In this document: piece by piece, positions 1 through 7,439 of the stretch
Position numbering within the stretch: the stretch's first letter is position 1
Layout: every line of letters starts with the position of its first letter
Origin: Rhodoferax sp.
Lineage (GTDB): Bacteria > Pseudomonadota > Gammaproteobacteria > Burkholderiales > Burkholderiaceae_C
Reading direction: 5' to 3'
Assembly (NCBI GenBank): GCA_030683195.1
Contig: JAUXQA010000427.1
Location: 1 to 7,439 of the forward strand
DNA: 7,439 nt
Position numbers and translations under genes: made by a program
The notes under the pieces: generated by a model
Seen by the model: the letters and a program-made list of their open reading frames with translations, nothing else
Databases searched by the model: none
Told to the model about the DNA's origin: nothing

Positions 1-389
1 TTGTCATCGTTGAGCAGGGGATTGAGCGGCTGCACAATGCCCGCCGCCTCGCCGCCCCACAAGGCCAGGTGGTAGTCCAGACAACCGGGCAGCAGCACGG
101 CAATGGCGTCAGTGGGCTGGACGCCCAGGCGGTGCAGCAGGTTGGCTGTCTGGTGGACGCCAGCAAGCAACTCGGCATAGGTCCACTCCACGGGTGCGTC
201 GTCCGGGTTGGCGCTGGTCAGAAAGCTCAGCGCAACTTTGTCTGCAAAGGCATGGGCCGAGTTGCGCAGCAACTCATAGGTGCTGTGTACCGGCATTGCC
301 TCGTGCAGTGGCGTGCGCTCCAGTTGGCGCACATCGGCCAAAGTGCGGATGGGACGAGAGGGTGAAAAGGGGGGGTGAACGGGCAGCAT
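1..389 (-). CDS. AMP-dependent acyl-CoA synthetase, N-terminal part (cut by window edge)
   Basis: Reading the minus strand from the ATG at 389 gives 129 open codons with no stop before the edge of the window. The product starts MLPVHPPFSPSRPIRTLAD and includes WTYAELLAGVHQTANLLHRLG (about residues 71-91) followed by AVLLPGCLDYHLALWGGEAAG and VQPLNPLL. This pattern (WTYAEL, then a pro-rich LLPN-like strand, then a GI-x-PLNPLL strand) is the N-terminal subdomain of adenylate-forming acyl-CoA ligases. The AMP-binding P-loop and catalytic lysine would lie outside the window, so substrate class cannot be judged. The ATG at 389 was chosen because the RPIRTLADV region looks like family sequence; no convincing ribosome binding site is visible, and an in-frame ATG at 296 is a shorter alternative. 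It lies 182 bases downstream of the monooxygenase/reductase gene in the same orientation, so co-transcription is possible but not shown. It is a second ligase, distinct from the one at 5703-7349. Confidence 0.82.
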   Translation of the reverse strand, partial: MLPVHPPFSPSRPIRTLADVRQLERTPLHEAMPVHSTYELLRNSAHAFADKVALSFLTSANPDDAPVEWTYAELLAGVHQTANLLHRLGVQPTDAIAVLLPGCLDYHLALWGGEAAGIVQPLNPLLNDD

Positions 390-419
390 CGGGCGGGTGA
401 GTCTTTGAACAGGGAGCCT

Positions 420-445
420 GCATTCTTCCCGGTTTGCGGGAATGC
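420..445. repeat. Small hairpin in the leader of the acyl-CoA synthetase gene
   Basis: TTCCCG (426-431) pairs with CGGGAA (437-442) across a 5-base loop. The outer GCA (420-422) can pair with TGC (443-445) if three bases bulge out on one side. It lies 31 bases upstream of the ATG at 389. No run of T follows on either strand, so it is not a standard intrinsic terminator; it may be a 5' leader structure or an operator. Confidence 0.45.
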
Positions 446-493
446 GCTGTCACCTTGGCGCCTGCCGGGGTGGCCGTTTACAAGGCGTCAATA

Positions 494-529
494 GACCTTG
501 ATGCTGATTAATTTAATAGCATCAAGGTC
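494..529. repeat. Perfect 12-bp inverted repeat (stem-loop)
   Basis: GACCTTGATGCT (494-505) and AGCATCAAGGTC (518-529) are exact reverse complements around the 12-base AT-rich loop GATTAATTTAAT. It lies 43-78 bases beyond the stop codon of the monooxygenase/reductase gene and could protect or end that transcript, but neither side has the T-tract of an intrinsic terminator. Its right arm runs directly into the repeat shared with 4907-4934, so it is probably the palindromic part of that mobile repeat. Confidence 0.75.
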
Positions 530-556
530 AATTGATACCCCGGCTAGAGCCCAAAA
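494..556 (+). repeat. Dispersed palindromic repeat, copy A (intergenic)
   Basis: The 28 bases at 529-556 match 4907-4934 at 26 positions (differences at 539 and 550). In both copies an ATAGC lies exactly 8 bases before this match (516-520 and 4894-4898), preceded by a TGCT half that pairs with it. The shared core includes CAATTGATAC and CCGGCTAGAG followed by CCAAAA. I recognise the general form (GCTA...TAGC palindrome, then GCTAGAGGCCAAAA) as a small repeat common in Comamonadaceae genomes; that part is recollection, not computed here. The outer boundaries are approximate. Confidence 0.75.
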
Positions 557-571
557 ACACTATAAAAGACG

Positions 572-2935
<2,364 letters not shown>

Positions 2936-3018
2936 GGGTTCTCCAAGGGGGTGATGTCACCAGGCCCAGCCCGGTGGATCATCGTTTAAATCAAACTTAA
3001 ATTGTTTATGCTTAAATA

Positions 3019-3048
3019 AATTTACATCAGTCACCGATTCCCTGTCAA
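3019..3048 (-). promoter_or_regulatory. Candidate promoter of the monooxygenase/reductase gene
   Basis: On the minus strand a consensus TTGACA (3048-3043) is followed after 18 bases by TAAATT (3024-3019), a four-of-six match to the -10 consensus. A start near 3010 would leave a leader of about 75 bases containing the GTTT/AAAC inverted repeat. The -10 choice is weak, so only the -35 is persuasive. Confidence 0.4.
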
Positions 3049-3063
3049 TGGAATATTGCCCGG

Positions 3064-3091
3064 TTGACAAAATATAGTTTAGTCCTAAACT
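3064..3091 (+). promoter_or_regulatory. Candidate promoter of the marR operon
   Basis: A consensus TTGACA (3064-3069) is followed after 16 bases by TAAACT (3086-3091), a four-of-six match to the -10 box. The 20-bp palindrome 3074-3093 fills the spacer and covers the -10, so a bound repressor would block RNA polymerase. Confidence 0.6.
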
Positions 3092-3093
3092 AT
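3074..3093. promoter_or_regulatory. MarR-type operator palindrome
   Basis: ATAGTTTAG-TC-CTAAACTAT is a perfect inverted repeat with 9-bp arms and a 2-bp centre. Its length, AT-rich arms and location over the promoter of a marR gene match the operators bound by MarR-family dimers. It begins 25-44 bases upstream of the marR ATG. Assignment to this regulator is inferred from position. Confidence 0.75.
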
Positions 3094-3117
3094 TCGTAAA
3101 TAAAATAAGGATTTGCA

Positions 3118-3603
3118 ATGGACAAAGAAGCCCGCTTGAATGGCACCACGCCGGCGCAACACCCCGAAGCCCTGCGCTTGTGGTTGCGCATGCTCACCTG
3201 CACCCAGTTGATAGAAACCCAGGTTCGCACCCAGTTGCGTGACCAGTTTGACACCACCTTGCCACGCTTTGACCTGATGGCGCAGCTTGAGCGCTCGCCC
3301 GATGGCCTGAAGATGAACGAGCTGTCGCGCCGCATGATGGTCACCGGCGGTAATGTCACCGGTATCACCGACCAACTGGTGGCCGAGGGCCTGGTGGAGC
3401 GCACCCCTGTGCCGGGCGACCGGCGGGCTTTTCGCATCAAGCTCACGCCCAAGGGACGCGAGCAGTTCATCGAGATGGCTCACCAGCATGAGGCCTGGAT
3501 TGTCGAGGCCTTTGGTGGCCTCACCGAGAAAGAAATCGCCACCTTGCACCGCCTGCTGGGCAAGGTCAAGGCCCACACCCAAACCCCTCTGGAGACTGCA
3601 TGA
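3118..3603 (+). CDS. MarR-family transcriptional regulator
   Basis: The 161-residue product has the size and order of a MarR winged-helix dimer. A helical N-terminal arm (about 15-45) is followed by LPRFDLMAQLERSPDGLKMNELSRRM-like wHTH start (48-73), the recognition helix around GGNVTGITDQLVAEGLV (77-93), and the wing PGDRRAFRIKLTPKG (99-113) with the conserved Asp-Arg-Arg. A C-terminal helix (about 117-151) would complete the dimer interface. The ATG at 3118 has AAGGA (3107-3111) six bases upstream. The stop overlaps the next start (ATGA, 3600-3603), so it is translated together with the catabolic genes. By its place it is probably an autorepressor released by an aryl-CoA ester, as known for related regulators of aromatic CoA pathways such as BadR and CouR; the ligand here is inferred. 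Confidence 0.92.
   Translation: MDKEARLNGTTPAQHPEALRLWLRMLTCTQLIETQVRTQLRDQFDTTLPRFDLMAQLERSPDGLKMNELSRRMMVTGGNVTGITDQLVAEGLVERTPVPGDRRAFRIKLTPKGREQFIEMAHQHEAWIVEAFGGLTEKEIATLHRLLGKVKAHTQTPLETA
3591..3602 (+). promoter_or_regulatory. Internal ribosome binding site and overlapping start, marR to crotonase gene
   Basis: GGAG (3591-3594) lies inside the end of marR, five bases before the ATG at 3600, which overlaps the marR stop as ATGA. This supports the 3600 start for the crotonase-fold gene, despite its longer than usual N-terminus, and suggests translational coupling. Confidence 0.7.
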
Positions 3604-4454
3604 AACACTTTATTGGCGTATCCAACCCGATGCGCGGCCAGTTTGTCGCCACCGCAGGCCACGTGGCCCGGCATTTTGTCTGGGGCTTCTCGGACGGCGT
3701 GGGCACCATCACGTTGAACCGCCCCGATCGCAAGAATCCGCTTACCTTTGAGTCGTACGCCGAGCTGCGCAACCTGTTTGAGGGGCTTAAATATTCCACT
3801 GATGTGAAAGTGGTGGTGGTCACCGGCGCGGGGGGCAACTTTTGCTCCGGCGGGGATGTGCACGAGATCATCGGGCCGCTCACCACCATGAGCATGCCCG
3901 AGATGCTGGAGTTCACCCGCATGACGGGTGACCTCGTCAAGACCATGCGCAATTGCCCGCAACCGGTCATTGGCGCGATTGACGGCATTTGCGCTGGCGC
4001 CGGCGCCATGATGGCACTGGCCTGCGACATGCGCCTGGGCACTGCCGCCACCAAGACCGCATTTTTGTTCACCCGCGTCGGCCTGGCTGGCGCCGACATG
4101 GGTGCGTGTGCCTTGCTGCCGCGCGTCATCGGGCAGGGCCGGGCCTCCGAGTTGTTGTTTACCGGGCGGGCCATGACGGGCGCCGAGGGCCTGGCCTGGG
4201 GCTTTTTCAACAGCCTGCACGAGCGCGCCGACTTGCTGCCCCGGGCGCAGGCACTGGCCGCCGAGCTGGCCGTGGGCCCCACCTTTGCGCAAGGCATGAC
4301 CAAGACCATGCTGCAGCAGGAATGGGCCATGACGATTGAGCAGGCGATTGAGGCCGAGGCGCAGGCCCAGGCCATCTGCATGCAAACCGGCGATTTCAAG
4401 CGCGCCTATGACGCCTTTGCCGCCAAGCAAAAACCTGTGTTTGAGGGAAATTGA
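3600..4454 (+). CDS. Enoyl-CoA hydratase/isomerase (crotonase) family protein
   Basis: The 284-residue protein has a crotonase fold: ITLNRPDRKNPLT (37-49), the first oxyanion-hole segment GGNFCSGGDVHEI (78-90), and the second, GICAGAGAMMALACDMRLG (129-147), followed by GADMGACALLPRVIGQGRA (164-182). About 25 residues precede the usual start of the domain, compared with roughly 260 residues for plain hydratases. By hand alignment to rat mitochondrial hydratase, catalytic Glu144 is replaced by Met137 and Glu164 by Arg159, while Asp166 sits where MenB-type crotonases carry an Asp. So it need not be a simple hydratase; it may be an isomerase, ring-opening hydrolase or similar enzyme acting on the alicyclic CoA ester. 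It overlaps marR by four bases and is one base from the acyl-CoA dehydrogenase start, placing it firmly in the pathway operon. The exact reaction is unknown. Confidence 0.88.
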   Translation: MKHFIGVSNPMRGQFVATAGHVARHFVWGFSDGVGTITLNRPDRKNPLTFESYAELRNLFEGLKYSTDVKVVVVTGAGGNFCSGGDVHEIIGPLTTMSMPEMLEFTRMTGDLVKTMRNCPQPVIGAIDGICAGAGAMMALACDMRLGTAATKTAFLFTRVGLAGADMGACALLPRVIGQGRASELLFTGRAMTGAEGLAWGFFNSLHERADLLPRAQALAAELAVGPTFAQGMTKTMLQQEWAMTIEQAIEAEAQAQAICMQTGDFKRAYDAFAAKQKPVFEGN

Positions 4455-4458
4455 GATG
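4443..4458 (+). promoter_or_regulatory. Ribosome binding site fixing the acyl-CoA dehydrogenase start
   Basis: GAGGG (4443-4447) lies eight bases before the ATG at 4456. The same frame is open back to an ATG at 4336, but those 40 extra codons give an Arg/Pro-rich tail typical of an out-of-frame reading of the overlapping crotonase gene, so 4456 is the likely start. Confidence 0.75.
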
Positions 4459-5691
4459 ACGCCCCTTGCCCCCACCCAGCACCTCAGCCTGCCGTTCTTC
4501 ACCTCCGAGCACCAGCACCTCGCCCACGGGCTGGCGGCGTGGGCGCCCCAGCAGCAGGTGGACGAGCGCGATGACCGCAGCGCCTGCAAAACCTGGGTCA
4601 AGTTGCTGGGGGAGGCTGGTTGGCTGCGCTACTGCGTGCCGGCCCAGTTTGGTGGCGCCCTGGCGCAGATGGACTCGCGCGCGCTGGTGATCCTGCGCGA
4701 GACGCTGGCGTTTCATTCGCCGCTGGCCGACTTTGCCTTTGCCATGCAGGGCCTGGGCAGCGGGGCCATCACACTGGCCGGCAGCCCGGAGCAGCAGCAG
4801 GCCTACCTGCCGGCGGTGGCGCGGGGCGAAAAAATTGCGGCCTTTGCCCTGAGCGAGCCCGAGGCTGGCTCGGATGCGGGTGCTATGACTACCATAGCTT
4901 CTTACCCAATTGATACGCCGGCTAGAGGCCAAAATGATTCAAATTTGACTGATTTGGTCACCCTGAACGGCTGCAAGACCTGGATCAGCAACGGGGGCAT
5001 TGCCGACTACTACTGCGTGTTTGCGAAGACCGACCCTCAGGCCGGCACCCGCGGCATCACGGCGTTCATCGTGGATGCTTCCACACCGGGGCTGGATGCG
5101 TCCGAACACATCGAGGTGATGGCACCGCACCCGCTGGCCACGCTGCGCTTTGATCAATGCCGCATCCCCGCCAGCGCCCAATTGGGCGAGTTGAATGGCG
5201 GCTTCAAGCTGGCCATGCGCACGCTTGATATCTTCAGGGCCAGTGTGGCCGGGGCCGCGCTGGGCATGGCGCGTCGCGCCCTGGCTGAAGCCGTGTCGTA
5301 TGCCCAGGCGCGGCCGATGTTCGGGCAACGCCTGGCCGACTTCCAGTTGACGCAGGCCAAGCTGGGTGAGATGGCGGCCCTGATCGACGCCGCCGCCCTG
5401 CTCACCTACCGCGCTGCCTGGCTGCGCGACTGCGTCGGCATGGAGACTCCGGCCCAGGCACACGCCTACACGGCCGCCGCGGCCATGGCCAAGATGACCG
5501 CCACCGAGAACGCCCAGCGCGTCATTGACATGGCCCTGCAAATGCACGGCGGCATGGGCGTGAAGGTCGGCACCAAGGTCGAGAGCCTGTACCGCGACAT
5601 CCGCTCCCTGCGCATCTACGAGGGCGCCACCGAGGTGCAGCAACTCATCATCGGCAAGTCGGTCCTCAAGTCGCTGGCTACCTCCGCCTGA
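4456..5691 (+). CDS. Acyl-CoA dehydrogenase, with in-frame repeat insertion
   Basis: The 411-residue flavoprotein should oxidise an acyl-CoA to the 2,3-enoyl-CoA and pass electrons to ETF. Visible landmarks are the helical N-domain with WLRYCVPAQFGG (56-67), FALSEPEAGSD (130-140) at the FAD/substrate site, KTWISNGGIADYY (174-186), FGQRLADFQ (289-297), the helix containing QMHGGMGV (362-369), and RIYEGATEVQQ (386-396), whose Glu389 matches the catalytic base of medium-chain dehydrogenase. Between SDAGAM and LNGCKTW there are 25 residues where about 12 are usual. This stretch (residues about 143-167) has AT-rich, atypical codons (ATA, AGA, TCA) and is encoded by repeat copy B. The frame is kept and all catalytic motifs remain, so the enzyme is probably functional. 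It starts one base after the crotonase stop, and the ligase start follows 11 bases after its stop. Its likely role is a late, beta-oxidation-like step after ring reduction; the substrate is not determinable. Confidence 0.93.
   Translation: MTPLAPTQHLSLPFFTSEHQHLAHGLAAWAPQQQVDERDDRSACKTWVKLLGEAGWLRYCVPAQFGGALAQMDSRALVILRETLAFHSPLADFAFAMQGLGSGAITLAGSPEQQQAYLPAVARGEKIAAFALSEPEAGSDAGAMTTIASYPIDTPARGQNDSNLTDLVTLNGCKTWISNGGIADYYCVFAKTDPQAGTRGITAFIVDASTPGLDASEHIEVMAPHPLATLRFDQCRIPASAQLGELNGGFKLAMRTLDIFRASVAGAALGMARRALAEAVSYAQARPMFGQRLADFQLTQAKLGEMAALIDAAALLTYRAAWLRDCVGMETPAQAHAYTAAAAMAKMTATENAQRVIDMALQMHGGMGVKVGTKVESLYRDIRSLRIYEGATEVQQLIIGKSVLKSLATSA
4882..4950 (+). repeat. Dispersed palindromic repeat, copy B (inside a gene, in frame)
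   Basis: GCTAT (4882-4886) and ATAGC (4894-4898) form a short inverted repeat around seven bases. Eight bases later the 28-base core 4907-4934 matches 529-556 at 26 positions, in the same orientation. It continues as TGATTCAAATTTGA, which fits the tail of the Comamonadaceae repeat as I recall it, whereas copy A diverges here. It lies wholly inside the acyl-CoA dehydrogenase frame and contributes residues about 143-165. The edges are uncertain because AMTTIA, encoded by the left arm, also resembles normal dehydrogenase sequence. Confidence 0.78.
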
Positions 5692-5702
5692 AAGGCCCCG
5701 CC

Positions 5703-7349
5703 ATGACCCGCTCCGCCCAGACCGACTCCTTTGTTCATGACCGGCTGCCCCCTGTGGCAGAGCGGCCACAGATGCGTTATGACTTGCCGGAGTTGCGGCG
5801 CCTGCAGCAGGCGTCGCACCTCAACCTGGTGGTCGAGCTGCTGGACAAGGCCGCCGACAAAGGTTTTGCCCATCGCCCCTTGCTGCGTTCGCCCACGCTC
5901 ACGCTGAGCTACGCCGAGGTGCGAGAACGGGTTGACCGCATGGCGCAGGTGCTCACGGGCGACCTGGGCCTGGTCCCTGGCAACCGCGTGCTGCTGCGCG
6001 GGGGTAATTCAATTGAGATGGTGCTGGCCTGGTTGGCAGCGGTCAAGGCGGGCCTGGTGGCCGTGGCCAGCATGCCCATGCTGCGTGCCAAGGAGCTGGG
6101 CGAGATCATCGAGAAGGCGCAGCCCACGGTGGCCTTGTGTGCCGCCAATTTGGTTGAAGAGCTGCAACTGGCGCAGGCCAGGCACCCTGCGCTGCAACGC
6201 ATCGTGTTGCTCAGTGGCGCCGCCGGCCAAGTGACGCTGGCCAGCTTGGCGGCGGCTCAAACCGGCTCGTTTACGCCCTGCCCCACGGCCGGGGACGACG
6301 TTGCCCTGATGGCCTTCACCTCAGGCACCACGGGCCAGCCCAAGGCCGTGGTGCACACCCATCGCGACGTGCTGGCGGCGTGCGAGGCCTGGCCGCGCCA
6401 TGTGCTGCACGCCACGCCCGACGACATCGTGATGGGCTCGCCCCCGCTGGCTTTTACCTTTGGTCTGGGCGGTCTGCTGATTTTTCCGATGTGGGCCGGC
6501 GCCTCGGTGTATTTCCCCGATGCGGCTTACACCCCCAAGGTCATGGCACAACTGATTCATGACACGGGCGCCACCATTTGCTACACCGCCCCCACCTTTT
6601 ACCGTCAGATGGCCGTGTGCATGCAAGAAGAAGCCGCCCGGCGCGCCGAGCCCGTGCGCCTGCGGTTGTGCGTGAGTGCGGGCGAGGCTTTGCCGGACGC
6701 CACCCGTGAACTCTGGCGAGAGGCCACCGGCATTGAGCTGCTGGACGGCCTGGGTGCCACCGAGATGTTTCATATCTTCATCTCCGCCGCGCCTGCCGAG
6801 GTACGTCGTGGTGCCATTGGCAAGGTGGTGCCGGGCTACACGGCCAAAGTGGTGGATGACGAGGGCGCCGAGGTGCCGCTGGGCACCGTGGGCAAGCTGG
6901 CGGTGATCGGCCCCACGGGTTGCCACTACCTGGACGACGCGCGCCAGCTCAACTACGTGAAGGCCGGCTGGAACCACCCTGGTGACACCTTTGTGCAAGA
7001 CGCCGATGGCTACTTCTTCTACCAGGCCCGCACCGACGACATGATCATCACCGCCGGCTACAACGTGGGCGCCCCCGAGGTGGAAGACGCCCTGCTCAAG
7101 CACCCCGCCGTTGCCGAGTGCGGCGTGATCGGGCAAGCCGACGAGGCGCGCGGCATGATCGTCAAGGCGTTTTGTGTGCTTCGCCCCGGTTTTGTGGGTG
7201 ATGCCGCGATGACCCGCACCCTGCAAGACCACGTCAAGGCCAGCATTGCCCCTTATAAATATCCACGCGAGATCGAGTTTCTGGAGAAGCTGCCCCGCAC
7301 CGAAACCGGCAAACTCCAGCGTTTCAAATTAAAGCCCCAAACCAGCTGA
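5703..7349 (+). CDS. abmG: 2-aminobenzoate (aryl)-CoA ligase
   Basis: The 548-residue enzyme would activate the aromatic acid with ATP and CoA in the cytoplasm, the first step of the pathway. Adenylate-forming motifs occur in order: P-loop MAFTSGTTGQPKAV (203-216), SAGEALP (325-331), DGLGATEMF (348-356), GDTF (427-430), the hinge ARTDDMI (442-448) and PRTETGKLQRF (531-541) with catalytic Lys537. Length and the GWNHPGDTF context fit the benzoate/2-aminobenzoate-CoA ligase group rather than fatty acyl ligases. The ATG at 5703 has AAAGG (5691-5695) seven bases ahead and starts 11 bases after the acyl-CoA dehydrogenase stop. The divergent ACMR gene and downstream RidA gene favour 2-aminobenzoate as substrate; benzoate or salicylate remain possible. 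The symbol is by analogy with Azoarcus evansii. Confidence 0.88.
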   Translation: MTRSAQTDSFVHDRLPPVAERPQMRYDLPELRRLQQASHLNLVVELLDKAADKGFAHRPLLRSPTLTLSYAEVRERVDRMAQVLTGDLGLVPGNRVLLRGGNSIEMVLAWLAAVKAGLVAVASMPMLRAKELGEIIEKAQPTVALCAANLVEELQLAQARHPALQRIVLLSGAAGQVTLASLAAAQTGSFTPCPTAGDDVALMAFTSGTTGQPKAVVHTHRDVLAACEAWPRHVLHATPDDIVMGSPPLAFTFGLGGLLIFPMWAGASVYFPDAAYTPKVMAQLIHDTGATICYTAPTFYRQMAVCMQEEAARRAEPVRLRLCVSAGEALPDATRELWREATGIELLDGLGATEMFHIFISAAPAEVRRGAIGKVVPGYTAKVVDDEGAEVPLGTVGKLAVIGPTGCHYLDDARQLNYVKAGWNHPGDTFVQDADGYFFYQARTDDMIITAGYNVGAPEVEDALLKHPAVAECGVIGQADEARGMIVKAFCVLRPGFVGDAAMTRTLQDHVKASIAPYKYPREIEFLEKLPRTETGKLQRFKLKPQTS

Positions 7350-7381
7350 ACAGAGCCCAGAGACCTGTCACATATCAATTT

Positions 7382-7439
7382 ATGAAAACACTTCAACCGC
7401 CCGGATGGGCCCCCGCCAAGGGCTACGCCAACGGCATCA
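7382..7439 (+). CDS. RidA (YjgF/UK114) family protein, N-terminus only
   Basis: Nineteen codons are visible before the window ends: MKTLQPPGWAPAKGYANGI. The order L-QPPGW-x-x-x-KGYANGI is the typical opening of a RidA-family subgroup found beside aromatic and amino acid catabolic genes. RidA trimers hydrolyse reactive enamines and imines, releasing ammonia; the catalytic Arg lies further on and cannot be checked. It starts 32 bases after the ligase stop, with only a weak, distant ribosome binding site (AGAG near 7358-7362), and is probably the next gene of the operon. In an aminobenzoyl-CoA pathway a deaminating enzyme of this kind has an obvious job. Confidence 0.82.
   Translation, partial: MKTLQPPGWAPAKGYANGI

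Larger units (their letters stand above)
390..571. other. Intergenic region with hairpins, no gene seen
   Basis: This gap separates two minus-strand genes. It holds a hairpin at 420-445, a perfect 12-bp inverted repeat at 494-529 and a copy of a short dispersed repeat (about 494-556). No convincing coding frame or T-tract terminator was found. It is clearly more AT-rich than the flanking genes from about 480 to the stop codon at 572-574. Confidence 0.7.
2936..3117. promoter_or_regulatory. Divergent AT-rich control region
   Basis: This 182-base gap separates the start codons of the monooxygenase/reductase (minus) and marR (plus). It is far more AT-rich than the genes around it. It contains candidate promoters for both directions, a perfect palindrome at 3074-3093, a weaker inverted repeat GTTT-AAATC-AAAC at 2984-2996, and two CTTAAAT direct repeats at 2996-3002 and 3011-3017. 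The layout is typical for a MarR-family repressor that controls itself and a divergent catabolic gene. Confidence 0.75.

Noticed and set aside
69..365. 98-codon plus-strand open frame near the left edge
   Set aside because: The minus strand here encodes a recognisable acyl-CoA synthetase N-terminus, so this is an antisense shadow.
494..529. Intrinsic terminator for the monooxygenase/reductase gene
   Set aside because: The stem is perfect, but its AT-rich 12-base loop and the lack of a T-run after it on either strand do not fit; it is listed as a stem-loop of a repeat instead.
4336..4455. Upstream start for the acyl-CoA dehydrogenase (40 extra residues)
   Set aside because: The extension is Arg/Pro-rich, overlaps the crotonase gene for most of its length and lacks a good ribosome binding site, whereas 4456 has GAGGG at proper distance.
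3480..4601. 373-codon minus-strand open frame across marR, crotonase and dehydrogenase genes
   Set aside because: It crosses three well supported plus-strand genes, shows no recognisable domain, and looks like a codon-bias shadow.
4882..4950. Frameshift or pseudogene in the acyl-CoA dehydrogenase caused by the repeat
   Set aside because: The reading frame stays open and all motifs downstream, including the catalytic Glu389, are in frame, so the gene is intact.
6321..7232. 303-codon minus-strand open frame inside the ligase gene
   Set aside because: It is antisense to a complete ligase with all catalytic motifs; the product is Gly/His-rich with no domain.

Overview
The window comes from a GC-rich betaproteobacterium, most likely a Comamonadaceae member (Rhodoferax/Polaromonas/Acidovorax type). 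The evidence is the codon use, the protein families, and two copies of a short palindromic repeat of a type I associate with that family. It holds most of a catabolic cluster for the aerobic CoA-thioester ('hybrid') breakdown of an aromatic acid. The best match is the 2-aminobenzoate (anthranilate) pathway known from Azoarcus (Aromatoleum) evansii.

Layout: (i) 1-389, minus strand: the N-terminal 129 residues of an AMP-dependent acyl-CoA synthetase that runs off the left edge. (ii) 390-571: intergenic, with two hairpins, one a perfect 12-bp inverted repeat that belongs to repeat copy A. (iii) 572-2935, minus strand: a 787-residue fusion of a flavoprotein monooxygenase and an Old Yellow Enzyme-type reductase, i.e. 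2-aminobenzoyl-CoA monooxygenase/reductase (ACMR; many databases label such proteins bifunctional salicylyl-CoA 5-hydroxylase/oxidoreductase). (iv) 2936-3117: an AT-rich divergent control region with a perfect 9-2-9 palindrome lying over the marR promoter. (v) 3118 to the right edge, plus strand: a tightly packed operon of MarR regulator, crotonase-fold protein, acyl-CoA dehydrogenase, aromatic acid-CoA ligase and the first codons of a RidA-family imine/enamine deaminase.

Inferred working order: the ligase makes the aryl-CoA. ACMR hydroxylates and then reduces the ring without a separate dioxygenase. The product expected for 2-aminobenzoyl-CoA is an enamine, and a RidA protein could hydrolyse it and release ammonia. 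The crotonase and acyl-CoA dehydrogenase would act in the following beta-oxidation-like steps. The MarR protein probably represses its own operon, and perhaps the divergent ACMR gene, until an aryl-CoA ligand appears.

The most unusual observation is that the acyl-CoA dehydrogenase carries, in frame, a copy of the same repeat found in the 390-571 intergenic region. It adds roughly 13 residues in a beta-hairpin turn next to the FAD/substrate-binding motif. The crotonase also lacks both canonical hydratase glutamates. The overall pathway is a known type; no wholly new system is evident.
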